Source: an uncultured Alphaproteobacteria bacterium | GTDB taxonomy: Bacteria; Pseudomonadota; Alphaproteobacteria; HIMB59; GCA-002718135 | Direction of reading: 5' to 3' | Assembly: GCA_902614085.1 (NCBI GenBank) | Contig: CACMJS010000005.1 | Span: 1 to 64,000, forward strand | Length of the DNA: 64,000 nt | Shown: positions 52,274 through 62,539 of the stretch, piece after piece | Layout: the number at the start of each line of letters is the position of its first letter | Numbering within the stretch: the stretch's first letter is position 1 | Notes under the pieces: model-generated | What the model was told of the DNA's origin: nothing | The model's database searches: none | The model's input: the letters and a program-made list of their open reading frames with translations, nothing else | Program-made: the position numbers and the translations under genes

Positions 52274-54004
52274 TTAAATATCAGCGTATGTATGTGTTTC
52301 GTCTTTTGCTCCTGGTTGAGTAACAGCACCCTCGTAAGCTGGCCCAACAGTTTGAGAGTATTTCCATATCGATCCAGAATTATGATTAGTTTTTCTTGGC
52401 TTCCAATCTTTTTTTCTCTTTTCTATTTCCTGATCTGAAAGCGTAACGTTGATTTCGCCTTTAACAGCATCAATAATAATCTCATCGCCATCTTTAAGTA
52501 AACCTATCATACCTCCTACAGCTGCTTCTGGTCCTACATGACCAATACAAAATCCCCTTGTTCCGCCTGAAAATCTTCCATCTGTAATTAATGCAACAGT
52601 TTCACCTAGTCCTTGACCATATATTGCACCTGTTGTTGAGAGCATTTCACGCATACCAGGACCTCCTTTAGGGCCTTCATATCTAATTATTACCGCATCT
52701 CCTGCTTTAATTTCATTTTTTAAAACTGCAGTTAAAGCATCTTCTTCTGAGTCAAAACATTTAGCTTTTCCTTTAAAAGTTAAATTTTTTAAACCTGCAA
52801 TTTTTGATATACATCCATCTGGAGCAAGATTACCCCACAACCCTACTACTGAACTATTTTCACTTATTGGATTTTCGCATTTATAAACAACATCTTGATT
52901 TGTAGGGAATATTACTTCTTTATGATTTTCAGCTATTGTTTTTCCTGTAACAGTTATACAGTCTCCGTTTATATAACCACCATCTAATAAAGATTTAATA
53001 ACAACTGGCACACCTCCTACATCATATAAATCTTTAGCAACATACTTTCCGCCAGGTTGCATATCTCCAATATAAGGAGTCGAATTATAAATTTCTACAA
53101 CATCTCTTAAAGTAAATTTTAAACCTGCTTCATTAGCTATCGCAGGAAGATGAAGTGCTGCATTAGTTGAACCTCCGGTAGCTGCAACTACTCTTGCAGC
53201 GTTTACTAATGAATCAATAGTTACTATATCCCTTGGTCTTATATTTTTTTCTAATAAATTCATTATAGCTTTACCACTCTTTTCACCATAAGCTTTTCTT
53301 TCTTCAGTATTTACTGCTGGTGGCATAGCAGAATTTGTTAGAGCTAAACCAACTGCTTCAGAAATACATGCCATTGTATTTGCTGTAAACTGACCTCCAC
53401 ACGATCCAGCAGATGGGCAAGCAACTTGTTCAATATCCTTTAAATCTTGATCTGAGATAGTTCCAGCGGCATGTTTTCCTACTGCTTCAAAAACATCAAT
53501 AACAGTAACATCTTTACCCTTGTATTTTCCTGGTAAGATTGAACCTCCATAAATGAATACAGATGGTACATTTAATCTAACCATAGCCATCATTAAACCT
53601 GGCAAAGATTTATCACAGCCAGCAAGTCCAACAATTGCGTCATAACAGTGACCTCTCACAGATAATTCAATAGAATCTGCAATAACTTCTCTACTAATAA
53701 GAGAGGATTTCATTGCCTCATGGCCCATGGCAATTCCATCTGTTACTGTTATAGTTGTAAATTCTCTTGGTGTTCCTCCAGCATCTTTGACACCTGTCTT
53801 CACATGTTGCGCTTGATCCTGAAGAGTAATATTGCAAGGAGCTGATTCATTCCAAGTGCTAACAACTCCAACAAATGGTTGATAAATTTCATGTTCTTTC
53901 AAACCCATAGCATAATAATACGATCTATGAGGTGCACTTTTAGGCCCTACACTAACATATCTACTAGGTAGATTAGATTTTCTATTTGAACCCTTATCTT
54001 CCAT
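52274..54004 (-). CDS. ilvD: dihydroxy-acid dehydratase
   Basis: Fe-S dehydratase in valine, leucine and isoleucine synthesis, 576 residues. Cluster-binding cysteines sit in [12 protein letters not shown] and [16 protein letters not shown]; another conserved Cys is in [11 protein letters not shown]. The [16 protein letters not shown] segment is also diagnostic. One base from valS, linking valine synthesis with valyl-tRNA charging in a single transcript. Confidence 0.97.
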   Translation of the reverse strand: MEDKGSNRKSNLPSRYVSVGPKSAPHRSYYYAMGLKEHEIYQPFVGVVSTWNESAPCNITLQDQAQHVKTGVKDAGGTPREFTTITVTDGIAMGHEAMKSSLISREVIADSIELSVRGHCYDAIVGLAGCDKSLPGLMMAMVRLNVPSVFIYGGSILPGKYKGKDVTVIDVFEAVGKHAAGTISDQDLKDIEQVACPSAGSCGGQFTANTMACISEAVGLALTNSAMPPAVNTEERKAYGEKSGKAIMNLLEKNIRPRDIVTIDSLVNAARVVAATGGSTNAALHLPAIANEAGLKFTLRDVVEIYNSTPYIGDMQPGGKYVAKDLYDVGGVPVVIKSLLDGGYINGDCITVTGKTIAENHKEVIFPTNQDVVYKCENPISENSSVVGLWGNLAPDGCISKIAGLKNLTFKGKAKCFDSEEDALTAVLKNEIKAGDAVIIRYEGPKGGPGMREMLSTTGAIYGQGLGETVALITDGRFSGGTRGFCIGHVGPEAAVGGMIGLLKDGDEIIIDAVKGEINVTLSDQEIEKRKKDWKPRKTNHNSGSIWKYSQTVGPAYEGAVTQPGAKDETHTYADI

Positions 54005-54005
54005 T

Positions 54006-56633
54006 CTATTTGATAGTATTTATTATTTGATCAATTTTTTCAATAGAAGATTTATAAATATTTGCCTCATTTTTAAATTTATTAATAATTTCTTCTGAGG
54101 CTTTACTCATAAAATTATCATTGTTTAATTTATCATTAACTTTATTAAATTTTTCTTGCTCAACTTGCTTTTTCTTATTTAATTTTTTTAGTTCTGCTTC
54201 TGAGTCAATAATACCATCTAAATGTATTAAAACTGATAATGATGTTAATACAATTAAAGCTGAATTCTTATTAGGTTGAATTTTATCAAAACTAATATCC
54301 TTGGTTTTTAAAAAATTACTTATTTCATTTTTATATGCAATTAGAAAATTATTAAGTTCTTCATTTTTTGCTTCTATGCAGATATTAATTAATTGTTTAT
54401 ACGGTATATTTAGTTCTGATCTCAAATTTCTTATAGATGTTATGAATTCAATAAATATTTCGAAGTTTTTTTTAGAACTATTAAAAGAATTATTTGCTGA
54501 ATAATTTTGAAAAACTTGGTTCATTAAATATGATTTATCGTCAACTAAAGATCTCCATAATTTTTCACTTATAAATGGCATAATGGGATGTATGATCTTT
54601 AAAACTTGAATAAATGTCCATCCTGAAACTTTTTTAATTTCATCGGAAAATTTTTCATTTTCAAAATTTTGTTTAATAATTTCAATGTACCAATCACAAT
54701 AAGTATGCCATACAAAATGATATATTTTATTGGCTATTTCATGAAACAAATACTTTTTAGTTAATTGATCAAGTTGAGTGTTCAAATCATTCAATTCTTT
54801 TATTATCCATTTGTTTGCATCAAAAATAATTAAATCGGTTGAAATATCATCTATAAAAATTGAATTATTCAATTGTAAAAATTTTCCAGCATTCCAAATT
54901 TTATTTGTGAATGATTTATATCCCTTAACTCTAGCTTCAGATAATTTTACATCTCGTCCAGGATTTAATAGTGCTGTTAGTGTAAATCTTAATGTATCAG
55001 CACCATATTTATCTAATAACTCTAAAGGATCAATTATGTTCCCTTTTGATTTAGACATTTTTTGTCCTTTTTCATCACGTATTAAAGGATGAATATAAAT
55101 ATCTTTAAATGGAGTTTCCTTCATAAAATAAGAACCCATCATCATCATCCGAGCAACCCAAAAAAATATGATATCAAAACCAGTAACCAAAACGTTACCA
55201 GGATAAAATTTATCTAATTCATACGTTTTATTTGGCCAATCTAAAGTAGAGAATGTCCATAGAGCAGAGGAAAACCAAGTATCTAGAACATCTTCATCTT
55301 GTTTAAGCTCAACATCCTTTCCATAAAATTCTTTTGCTTGATTTTTTGCCCCTTCTAGTGTTTCACTAACGAAATATTTATTATCAGGACCATACCATGC
55401 AGGAATTTGATGTCCCCACCATAATTGTCTTGAAATACACCACGGTTGAATATTTTCCATCCAATTATAAAATGTATTTTCCCATTGTTTGGGAATAAAT
55501 TTAGAACTATTATCTTTAACAGCTGATATTGGATCAACTGATAATTTTTTTGCATCACAAAACCATTGGTCTGTCAGCCATGGCTCAATAACAACACCTG
55601 ATCTATCACCATATGGTATGACCATTTGTTGTTTTTCTTCTTTAATTAATAAATTCATTTCATCTAATTTTTTTAAAATTAGTTTTCTTGCTTCAAATCG
55701 ATCTAAATTTTGAAATTCTTCAGGCGCATTTGAATTCAGTTTAGCATTTTCATCAAAAATATTAATAAATTCTAAATCATGTCTCTTTCCTACCTCAAAA
55801 TCATTAAAGTCATGTGCAGGTGTAATTTTTACAGCCCCAGAACCTTTTTCAGGATCTGCATATTCATCAGCAATAATTGGTATTTTCTTATTTGAAATTG
55901 GTAAGTTACAAAATTTACCAATTAGATTTTTATATTTTTTATCATCTGGATGAACGGCAACTGCAGAATCACCTAACATTGTCTCAGGTCTTGTTGTTGC
56001 AACTATGATATGATTATTTTCATCTATAGGATATTTAATATGCCATAAACTTCCTTCAGTATCTCTTTGCTCTACTTCTAGATCAGAAATAGCAGTTAAA
56101 AGTTTTGGATCCCAGTTAACCAATCTCTTATCTTTATAAATAATTCCATCATTGTATAAATTAACAAAAACTTTCTTAACGGCATTGGAAAGACCTTCAT
56201 CCATGGTAAATCTTTCTCTTGACCAATCTGCAGAAGCACCAAGTCTTCTTAATTGATTACTTATCTGGCCACCCGACTCTTTTTTCCATTCCCATACTTT
56301 TTCGATAAACTTTTCTCTACCTAGAGATCGTCGATCTAGGTTTGACTCATTTAATTTTCTTTCAACCACCATCTGTGTTGCTATTCCTGCATGATCTGTC
56401 CCGGCTTGCCACAATACCTCCATACCCTTCATTCTATGGTATCTGATTAAAATATCTTGAATTGTAAAGGTTAAAGCATGACCCATATGTAAACTGCCTG
56501 TAACATTAGGTGGTGGCATCATTATAGAATAAGGCTCACCTCCTTTTTGTGGTTTAAAACAATTTGATTGCTCCCATTGTGAATAAAGATTTTTTTCATC
56601 TTTTAAAAAATCAAAAAATTTATCAAGCTGCAT
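54006..56633 (-). CDS. valS: valyl-tRNA synthetase
   Basis: Class I synthetase, 875 residues. HIGH motif in [17 protein letters not shown], the editing domain in the middle ([17 protein letters not shown]), KMSKS in [14 protein letters not shown], and a C-terminal coiled-coil arm (the last 65 residues are Lys/Glu-rich). It follows the popZ-like gene by 5 bases, the usual alphaproteobacterial order. Confidence 0.97.
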   Translation of the reverse strand: MQLDKFFDFLKDEKNLYSQWEQSNCFKPQKGGEPYSIMMPPPNVTGSLHMGHALTFTIQDILIRYHRMKGMEVLWQAGTDHAGIATQMVVERKLNESNLDRRSLGREKFIEKVWEWKKESGGQISNQLRRLGASADWSRERFTMDEGLSNAVKKVFVNLYNDGIIYKDKRLVNWDPKLLTAISDLEVEQRDTEGSLWHIKYPIDENNHIIVATTRPETMLGDSAVAVHPDDKKYKNLIGKFCNLPISNKKIPIIADEYADPEKGSGAVKITPAHDFNDFEVGKRHDLEFINIFDENAKLNSNAPEEFQNLDRFEARKLILKKLDEMNLLIKEEKQQMVIPYGDRSGVVIEPWLTDQWFCDAKKLSVDPISAVKDNSSKFIPKQWENTFYNWMENIQPWCISRQLWWGHQIPAWYGPDNKYFVSETLEGAKNQAKEFYGKDVELKQDEDVLDTWFSSALWTFSTLDWPNKTYELDKFYPGNVLVTGFDIIFFWVARMMMMGSYFMKETPFKDIYIHPLIRDEKGQKMSKSKGNIIDPLELLDKYGADTLRFTLTALLNPGRDVKLSEARVKGYKSFTNKIWNAGKFLQLNNSIFIDDISTDLIIFDANKWIIKELNDLNTQLDQLTKKYLFHEIANKIYHFVWHTYCDWYIEIIKQNFENEKFSDEIKKVSGWTFIQVLKIIHPIMPFISEKLWRSLVDDKSYLMNQVFQNYSANNSFNSSKKNFEIFIEFITSIRNLRSELNIPYKQLINICIEAKNEELNNFLIAYKNEISNFLKTKDISFDKIQPNKNSALIVLTSLSVLIHLDGIIDSEAELKKLNKKKQVEQEKFNKVNDKLNNDNFMSKASEEIINKFKNEANIYKSSIEKIDQIINTIK

Positions 56634-56638
56634 CGTAA

Positions 56639-56923
56639 CTATTTTGAATTGAAATAATTTTTTAGTAATTTTGGGATTTTCTCATCAAGTATTTTTTCAA
56701 TTTTATTTTCTACAAGATAAGAGAGTTTTTGGTCTATAATATCATTAATTTCACTATTTATTTCTTCGTCTTTTTGAAGTAATTTTATTGTACCATCACT
56801 GTTAACCTTTTGATTAAGTATTAAAATATTAGATGAAGAATGTTTATTTGAAACGTTTTTCTCATCTTCAAGTGCTCTTCGTATGACCTCAAGAGATTCA
56901 TTGATAGAATTTTTTGTATTCAT
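56639..56923 (-). CDS. popZ: PopZ-like polar organizing protein (DUF2497)
   Basis: 94 residues, compared with 177 for Caulobacter PopZ. The N-terminal helix (NESLEVIRRALEDEK) is the partner-binding segment. The C-terminal helices (INDIIDQKLSYLVENKIEKI, then LDEKIPKLLKNYF) match the oligomerisation region. The long acidic-proline linker of Caulobacter PopZ is almost absent. The location directly upstream of valS and downstream of tolC is the conserved one. It may anchor ParB/centromeres at the pole; in a tiny cell that role is inferred. Confidence 0.8.
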   Translation of the reverse strand: MNTKNSINESLEVIRRALEDEKNVSNKHSSSNILILNQKVNSDGTIKLLQKDEEINSEINDIIDQKLSYLVENKIEKILDEKIPKLLKNYFNSK

Positions 56924-56960
56924 ATACGTATTATAAATGTTTAATTAAATTAATAAAACT

Positions 56961-58247
56961 CTAATTATAGCTAGGAAGATACTCCTCAAATAATTTAATC
57001 AGTGAACCATCTAAAGCTAGTAAATTAAAATAATTAATAAGATAGTTTTTATTTGCATTAAAATATTCAACATTTACGTTTAAAAGATTAGTTTCTGCTT
57101 CTATTAGATCAGTGATAGATTTTGTCCCAAGGTTGTATTCCTCTTGAGTGCTTTCTAAAAGAGTATTTGCATACTCTATTGTTAATAAAGATGTATTTAA
57201 ATTTGATTTACTAACTAAATAGTTTTTATAATAGTTTGATACCTCAATATTTAAACTTTCTTTGAGATCCTCTAACTCAATTTCAGTTTGTAAAATTTGA
57301 GAACTTATTTTTCTAATGTCTGATTTGTCAATGTTTTGCTGAAATATAGGAATTGTTAAAGTTAACCCTATTGTTGCATTGGTATTTTCACTTCCTGCAT
57401 CTATTCTTGAAACATCTGAATACTCTGTGGAAGCTGTTATATCTAAGCTAGGTCTATTAGAACGTTTTTCTTTTGAGAGATCAAGTTCTTTAATTTTAAT
57501 ATTATTTTGAGCAATTAAAATATTAAAATTATTCTTATAAACTTCAGAAAGTATGTTATCAAAATTCAAATCGTCTTCTATATTTACATAATCTTCTAAA
57601 TTAATAGCTTCTTTACCAACAATTGACTTAAATGTTTTTAAACTAACTTTGTAGTTTTGTTCAGCTGAAAAAAGATTTGTTTCAGCAATTGAAAACGCAC
57701 TCTCAGCATTTTTCAGTTCAGTTATGGTTGCTGATCCTAATTCATATTTTAATTTTACTTCTTCTAAAAATCTTGAAACAGAATCAAAATTCTTTTCAGA
57801 AGCCTCTAATGATTTTTCATAATTTATGACTGTCAAATAACCTTCTACTGCTGTTAAAGATAAATCTTGAACTGTTTTGTAAAAATTTATTACTGCATTT
57901 TCATAAATAATTTTTGATCTTTCAATTTCTAAATTTTTTTCACCACCATCGTACAAATTTTGAGTAATACTAATTTTATACTTATCTGTAAAAGTCTCTG
58001 GTGTTGTTGATACGCCAGCTGCTGATGTTATATCACTATTACTATATGTGCCAGAAATTGTACCAGTTACTGTTGGAAGTTTTTTTCCTATAGCTACTTC
58101 AATAGTTTCTTTGCTTTCATTCAGTTTTTCAAAAGCAATTTTTACCTTCAAATTATTAGCAATCGTACTTTTTACAGAATCATCTATTGATAATGCGAAT
58201 AAAGATTTAGAATAAATAAGTAATAATAGTAATATAAATAATCTCAT
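56961..58247 (-). CDS. tolC: TolC family outer-membrane channel
   Basis: 428 residues with the signal peptide MRLFILLLLLIYSKSLFA. Two repeated coiled-coil units follow, rich in Ser, Glu and Asn, with the TolC pattern (KLKYELGSATITELKNAESA in the first half, QEEYNLGTKSITDLIEAETN in the second, positions 57060-57760). It forms the outer-membrane duct for type I secretion and RND or ABC efflux. It follows the Pcm-like gene directly with no gap and precedes popZ. Confidence 0.93.
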   Translation of the reverse strand: MRLFILLLLLIYSKSLFALSIDDSVKSTIANNLKVKIAFEKLNESKETIEVAIGKKLPTVTGTISGTYSNSDITSAAGVSTTPETFTDKYKISITQNLYDGGEKNLEIERSKIIYENAVINFYKTVQDLSLTAVEGYLTVINYEKSLEASEKNFDSVSRFLEEVKLKYELGSATITELKNAESAFSIAETNLFSAEQNYKVSLKTFKSIVGKEAINLEDYVNIEDDLNFDNILSEVYKNNFNILIAQNNIKIKELDLSKEKRSNRPSLDITASTEYSDVSRIDAGSENTNATIGLTLTIPIFQQNIDKSDIRKISSQILQTEIELEDLKESLNIEVSNYYKNYLVSKSNLNTSLLTIEYANTLLESTQEEYNLGTKSITDLIEAETNLLNVNVEYFNANKNYLINYFNLLALDGSLIKLFEEYLPSYN

Positions 58248-58907
58248 TTAAAATTTAAAACCCTCTTCTTGTTCTTGAATTTGATAACTACTCATTACAT
58301 CAAATAAATACTCAGATGAATATAAATCTTCATTTCTTATCACTTTATATGCTTTGCCTAAATTTTCATGTATTTTTTTAATATATATTAACCTACCACC
58401 ATTCATTACTAATTGCTTTTTTAAATTATCAGTTATATTAAATATAGGTCCGTCAATAATAATTAAATTAAATGGAGCTTTATCAGCTAATCCGTCTAAC
58501 AAATTTTGATTAAATAAACTAATATTAGTATTATCAGTATTCTTAATATTATCTTCTAATAATTTAAATAGTTGTCTATTTTCTTCTATAACATGAAGTT
58601 CTTCACATAGTGAGCTAATAAGTACAGAAAAGTAGCCCGTTAAACCACCAATATGCAATACTTTATCATTAGGTGATATTTTAGAATATTTTATAATTTG
58701 GGCTAGGTGTAAATTTTTAAGATATCCTCTTTTATCAGTTATATCTAAATTATTATCTAGATAGCAATTCTTACCTAAACCGACATCCAAATAATTTTCT
58801 TTAGGGGTATTTTTGAATATATTTAAGATATTTTCTTCGTTAATTTTATTTGGTCTTAACTGATTAAGAACCATATTTTTTCTAGCAATTTCGAATGTTT
58901 CACTCAT
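58248..58907 (-). CDS. degenerate protein-L-isoaspartate methyltransferase-like protein
   Basis: 219 residues with the start IARKNMVLNQLRPNKI typical of the alphaproteobacterial Pcm-like protein encoded beside tolC. SAM motif I reads VLHIGGLTGYFSVLI, where functional Pcm has VLEIGTGSGYQ-type sequence; the Glu/Asp and one Gly are altered. Motif II region LHVIEENR is kept. The degenerate motif suggests weak or lost methyltransferase activity and perhaps a structural role in the tolC neighbourhood. A canonical Pcm is at 43096-43722. Confidence 0.78.
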   Translation of the reverse strand: MSETFEIARKNMVLNQLRPNKINEENILNIFKNTPKENYLDVGLGKNCYLDNNLDITDKRGYLKNLHLAQIIKYSKISPNDKVLHIGGLTGYFSVLISSLCEELHVIEENRQLFKLLEDNIKNTDNTNISLFNQNLLDGLADKAPFNLIIIDGPIFNITDNLKKQLVMNGGRLIYIKKIHENLGKAYKVIRNEDLYSSEYLFDVMSSYQIQEQEEGFKF

Positions 58908-59030
58908 TTCTTTAAGATGCTTTATATAAACTAATCATATAATCAATTATTTAAACTATGTTATCACTCTTTAGATTTTTTTTTCATTAATTGACTAGAA
59001 ATAATATAGTGATAATTGTCATTTTTTTTA

Positions 59031-59104
59031 GGCTCGGTGGCAGAGTGGTGATGTAGGGGCCTGCAAAGCCTTGCACAGCGGTTCGATTCCGCTCCGAGCC
59101 TCCA
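59031..59104 (+). tRNA. tRNA-Cys (anticodon GCA)
   Basis: Cloverleaf with acceptor GGCTCGG (59031-59037) pairing CCGAGCC (59094-59100). The anticodon loop is CTGCAAA, the T arm GCGGTTCGATTCCGC, the discriminator T at 59101, and an encoded CCA at 59102-59104. A run of T follows, which may end transcription. Confidence 0.95.
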
Positions 59105-59151
59105 AATTTTTCTTGTTTTTTAATTTTTTTTTATTATCAACAAAATTGTGT

Positions 59152-59226
59152 TCCTCGGTAGCTCAGTGGTAGAGCAATCGGCTGTTAACCGATCGGTCGC
59201 TGGTTCGAGCCCGGCCCGGGGAGCCA
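59152..59226 (+). tRNA. tRNA-Asn (anticodon GTT)
   Basis: Acceptor TCCTCGG (59152-59158) pairs CCGGGGA (59216-59222) with one G-U pair. The anticodon loop is CTGTTAA, the T arm contains GGTTCGAGCC, the discriminator G is at 59223, and CCA is encoded at 59224-59226. It lies 47 bases after tRNA-Cys and ends 6 bases before the convergent umuC stop. Confidence 0.95.
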
Positions 59227-59232
59227 TTTTAT

Positions 59233-60537
59233 CTAAGCCTTAACTTCCACCAATTCTTCAAAACGTGTTGTATAACATGGGGATACGTTTTCTCTTTTCA
59301 TCTTCCATATTTTTTCTATACCTTCGGAAGCTATCTTTAACGTTGAACTTCCATACCTAGAATTAATATTATCAATAGTATTCATTATTCTATCCGATGT
59401 ATCACGGTCATAATCAAGTAATCCTCTAGTTACATTGTGCCTGCTAAGACCATATAATATAATTCCAGCTTTTTTATAACGAAATCCTGGTCGATATATT
59501 TTTCTAATTCCTTCAAGAGCTCTTTTAACAATTTTTATGCTATTATTTGTTGGAAAAGGTAAATGTAGTTTTATTGAATTTGAATATTGTTTCTCTCTTC
59601 TATTAAAATGATTTGTCAAAACAAAAATACTCATCGACTCAGCAACTAACCCCTCTTCCCTTATCTTCTCTGATACTCTCGATCCATAAGTTGATATTGA
59701 TTCCTCCAAATCAAATAATTTTTCTATTGGTTGACTAAATGATCGTGAAACACAACAACTTTGTTTGTCACTTGGAACCAAATCAAGCTCTAAACATGAT
59801 ACACTATTTAATTCTAGATATGTCTTCTCTCCCACTACACCCATATTTTTTCTTACCCATCCTCTGTCCATTTGTGAAAATTGATAAGCATTATGAATAT
59901 TATATTTTTTCAGGAAAAGAGATAATCTTCTTCCAATGCCCCATACTTCTTCAATGGATGTTAATTCTAATGCTTTTTTTATTTCTATTTTATTTTTTAG
60001 TATGCACACACCTTTATAGTCTGGTTGTTTTTTTGCTAAATGATTAGCTATTTTTGATAGTGTTTTTGTCGGGCCCACTCCAATACTAACTGGAATACCA
60101 ACCCACCTCTTAATTGTTTGTCTAATATGTCTGCAATAAGTGTTTAATTCATAGTTCTCAAAACCATTTAAACCAAGAAATGCTTCATCTATGGAGTAGA
60201 TTTCTACCTCTGAAGAGAAACTTGATAAAGTCTCCATTACTCTCTGAGAAATATCACCATATAAAGAATAATTAGATGAAAAAACTTTAACATCATTTTT
60301 TTCAATAATATTTTTTGCTTTAAAATAAGGTTCACCCATTTTTATCCCTAATTTTTTTGCTTCTTTTGATCGTGCAATGATACAACCATCATTATTGGAA
60401 AGTACGACAATTGGTTTTCCTATAAGTTTTGGATTAAATATTCTTTCACATGACGCATAAAAATTATTGCAATCTATCAATGCTATAGATTGATTTACTG
60501 AGTTATGATTTCTATTAAGTAGTTTTGTGTATGACAT
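59233..60537 (-). CDS. umuC: DNA polymerase V catalytic subunit
   Basis: Y-family translesion polymerase of 434 residues, typical for UmuC. Catalytic acidic residues are in ALIDCNNFYASCERIF (first Asp) and YSIDEAFLGL (second Asp-Glu pair); the conserved SNNDGCIIARS segment contacts the nucleotide. The last third (about 290-434) is the little-finger and UmuC C-terminal region. It overlaps umuD by 23 bases, so they are cotranslated, and both should be induced by DNA damage through the LexA-type box at 61015. Confidence 0.94.
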   Translation of the reverse strand: MSYTKLLNRNHNSVNQSIALIDCNNFYASCERIFNPKLIGKPIVVLSNNDGCIIARSKEAKKLGIKMGEPYFKAKNIIEKNDVKVFSSNYSLYGDISQRVMETLSSFSSEVEIYSIDEAFLGLNGFENYELNTYCRHIRQTIKRWVGIPVSIGVGPTKTLSKIANHLAKKQPDYKGVCILKNKIEIKKALELTSIEEVWGIGRRLSLFLKKYNIHNAYQFSQMDRGWVRKNMGVVGEKTYLELNSVSCLELDLVPSDKQSCCVSRSFSQPIEKLFDLEESISTYGSRVSEKIREEGLVAESMSIFVLTNHFNRREKQYSNSIKLHLPFPTNNSIKIVKRALEGIRKIYRPGFRYKKAGIILYGLSRHNVTRGLLDYDRDTSDRIMNTIDNINSRYGSSTLKIASEGIEKIWKMKRENVSPCYTTRFEELVEVKA

Positions 60538-60952
60538 ATGTCACTACCCCCCATATAAAACACTCCATTTCTTCTTTAACTTGAATACTAGGATACTCGC
60601 TATTGGCAGAAATTAAAAATAGTGACTGATCTTTCTTTTTCAGTTTTTTAACTGTTAGGTCGCCAAAGATGGAGGCTATAACAATATTGTCGTTACGAGG
60701 TGTAATACTTCTATCAACAATAAGTAAATCACCTGATAATATGCCTGCATCAGTCATAGAAGGGCCATTAGCTTTAACAATATAGGTTGCTGTTGGACGT
60801 TGAACCAAATATTCATTAAGATCAAGTTTGTTTTCCATATAATCAGTAGCTGGAGATGGAAAACCTGCAGATACTGTATCAAGAAAATAAGGTGTTATTT
60901 GATCTCCTCTGGATTCAGCTTTAAATATTAAGTTTTCTATTTTTTTAGACAT
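60515..60952 (-). CDS. umuD: UmuD-type LexA-fold self-cleaving subunit
   Basis: 145 residues. The cleavage region is DTVSAGFPSPATDY, with the Ala-Gly cut site; the catalytic Ser is in NGPSMTDAGI and the Lys in GDLTVKKLK. After RecA-stimulated cleavage, UmuD' activates UmuC as polymerase V. No DNA-binding domain is present, so it is not LexA itself. The promoter region carries a GTTC-N7-GTTC box 63 bases upstream of the start. Confidence 0.92.
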   Translation of the reverse strand: MSKKIENLIFKAESRGDQITPYFLDTVSAGFPSPATDYMENKLDLNEYLVQRPTATYIVKANGPSMTDAGILSGDLLIVDRSITPRNDNIVIASIFGDLTVKKLKKKDQSLFLISANSEYPSIQVKEEMECFIWGVVTYVIHKTT

Positions 60953-61014
60953 AATATTAGAAAAAATATTTAAATAATTGATAAATAATAATTATATTAT
61001 TTATAAAATTATTT

Positions 61015-61029
61015 GTTCTACTTTTGTTC
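61015..61029. promoter_or_regulatory. alphaproteobacterial LexA (SOS) box
   Basis: GTTC (61015-61018), seven bases, GTTC (61026-61029): the direct-repeat GTTC-N7-GTTC operator established for LexA in Rhodobacter and other alphaproteobacteria. It lies almost exactly midway between the umuD start (60952) and the alaX start (61092), so it could repress both. The match to the four fixed bases of each half is perfect and umuDC is a classic SOS target. Confidence 0.75.
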
Positions 61030-61091
61030 TAATTTATTCAGAATGAGAAAAAAGTCAATATAATATTTTTAAAATACTGTTAAAAAACGCT

Positions 61092-61793
61092 ATGACAAAA
61101 TTATTCGAAGATGATGCGTACCTTAAAGAATTTAAAGCAAAAATTACAGGTATTGTAAAAGAAGAAAATCGTATTGTGTTAGATAAGACAGCATTTTATG
61201 CAAAAAGTGGTGGTCAACCTGGGGACACAGGTGAAATAGAAACTGAAAGTATAAAAATACAAGTTTTAGATACTATTAAAGAAAATAATAAAATAATAAA
61301 TATTGTAGATGATCTCAAAGATCTTGAAGAGAATACTGACATAATTGGAAAAATAAATTGGGATTTAAGATACATGCATATGAGAATGCATACTGCACTG
61401 CACTTGTTGTGTTCTATAGTCCCTTTAGGAGTAACTGGTGGTCAAATTGGTTATGAAAAAAGTCGATTAGATTTTAATGATCCAGATAAACAAATAAATA
61501 AAGAAGAATTAGAAGAAAAAATAAATTTGTTGGTTGAAGATAATCATACCGTTACTAGTGAAGTAATTGAAAGTAGTATATTGGAAGAAAAACCTGAGCT
61601 AGTCAGAACTATGTCAGTAAAACCGCCTCAAGTAGATGGTAAAATAAGATTAATTAGAATTGGTGATATTGATTTACAACCTTGTGGTGGTACACATGTG
61701 AAATCAACTAATGAGATTGGTAAAATTCAAATCGGCAAAATAGAAAACAAAGGTAAAATGAATAGAAGAGTTAATTTATTGTTATCTTCTTAA
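61092..61793 (+). CDS. alaX: alanyl-tRNA editing protein AlaX
   Basis: Stand-alone editing domain that hydrolyses Ser- or Gly-mischarged tRNA-Ala. 233 residues, the AlaX-M size. An N-terminal barrel (DKTAFYAKSGGQPGDTGEI) is followed by the metal site: MHTALHLLCS (HxxxH) and LQPCGGTHVKSTNEIG (Cys and His). It ends 1 base before the convergent aapP. It may complement a weak editing site in AlaRS. Confidence 0.92.
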   Translation: MTKLFEDDAYLKEFKAKITGIVKEENRIVLDKTAFYAKSGGQPGDTGEIETESIKIQVLDTIKENNKIINIVDDLKDLEENTDIIGKINWDLRYMHMRMHTALHLLCSIVPLGVTGGQIGYEKSRLDFNDPDKQINKEELEEKINLLVEDNHTVTSEVIESSILEEKPELVRTMSVKPPQVDGKIRLIRIGDIDLQPCGGTHVKSTNEIGKIQIGKIENKGKMNRRVNLLLSS

Positions 61794-61794
61794 A

Positions 61795-62538
61795 TTACTG
61801 ATGAAGAATCTGACTTAAAAACAACTTTGTACGATCACTTTCTGGATTATTAAAAAACTTATCTGGGCTAGCTTGCTCAACAATTTTACCTTCATCCATA
61901 AACACCATTCTATCAGCTACTGTCTTAGCAAAACCCATTTCGTGAGTAACAACAATCATTGTCATTCCACCGTTTGCCAAGTCAACCATAACATCTAGAA
62001 CCTCTTTAATCATTTCGGGATCTAGAGCTGAAGTTGGTTCATCAAAAAGCATGATGTTAGGATTCATTGCAAGGGATCTAGCAATTGCTACTCTTTGTTG
62101 TTGACCGCCAGATAATTGACCAGGATACTTGTTGGCTTGTTCAGGAATTTTTACTATTTCTAACTGTCTCATAGCCAGTTCCTCTGCTTCTGCCTTTGGC
62201 ATTTTTTTAACCCAAATTGGAGCTAACGTTATATTTTCTTTTACAGATAAATGAGGGAATAAATTAAATTGCTGGAATACCATTCCAACTTCTTTTCTAA
62301 CATTATCAATATTTTTTAAATTTCCTGTTAACTCAATTCCATCAACAACAATTGAACCTTCTTGGTGCTCTTCCAATCTATTAATACATCTGATCATTGT
62401 AGATTTACCTGAACCAGAAGGGCCACAAACTACAATTCTTTCTTTCTTCTTAACTTCAAGATTTACATCTTGTAATACATGAAAATCTCCAAACCACTTG
62501 TTAACATTTTTTAATGAAATTATAGATTCTTCACTCAT
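61795..62538 (-). CDS. aapP: general L-amino-acid ABC transporter ATPase
   Basis: 247-residue ATPase of the polar amino-acid class. Walker [14 protein letters not shown], signature [14 protein letters not shown], Walker [16 protein letters not shown], switch [10 protein letters not shown]. It is encoded directly after aapM with a 1-base gap. It energises uptake of many L-amino acids together with AapQ, AapM and AapJ (AapJ beyond the window). Confidence 0.94.
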   Translation of the reverse strand: MSEESIISLKNVNKWFGDFHVLQDVNLEVKKKERIVVCGPSGSGKSTMIRCINRLEEHQEGSIVVDGIELTGNLKNIDNVRKEVGMVFQQFNLFPHLSVKENITLAPIWVKKMPKAEAEELAMRQLEIVKIPEQANKYPGQLSGGQQQRVAIARSLAMNPNIMLFDEPTSALDPEMIKEVLDVMVDLANGGMTMIVVTHEMGFAKTVADRMVFMDEGKIVEQASPDKFFNNPESDRTKLFLSQILHQ

Positions 62539-62539
62539 T

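Noticed and set aside
54778-55092. Plus-strand frame of 104 codons
   Set aside because: Antisense shadow of valS; no independent coding signal.
59105-59151. Small RNA between the two tRNAs
   Set aside because: Only 47 T-rich bases without a stable stem; most likely tRNA-Cys termination and tRNA-Asn promoter sequence.
59739-60047. Plus-strand frame of 102 codons
   Set aside because: Antisense to umuC, whose motifs are intact; the hydrophobic translation is a by-product of AT-rich antisense sequence.
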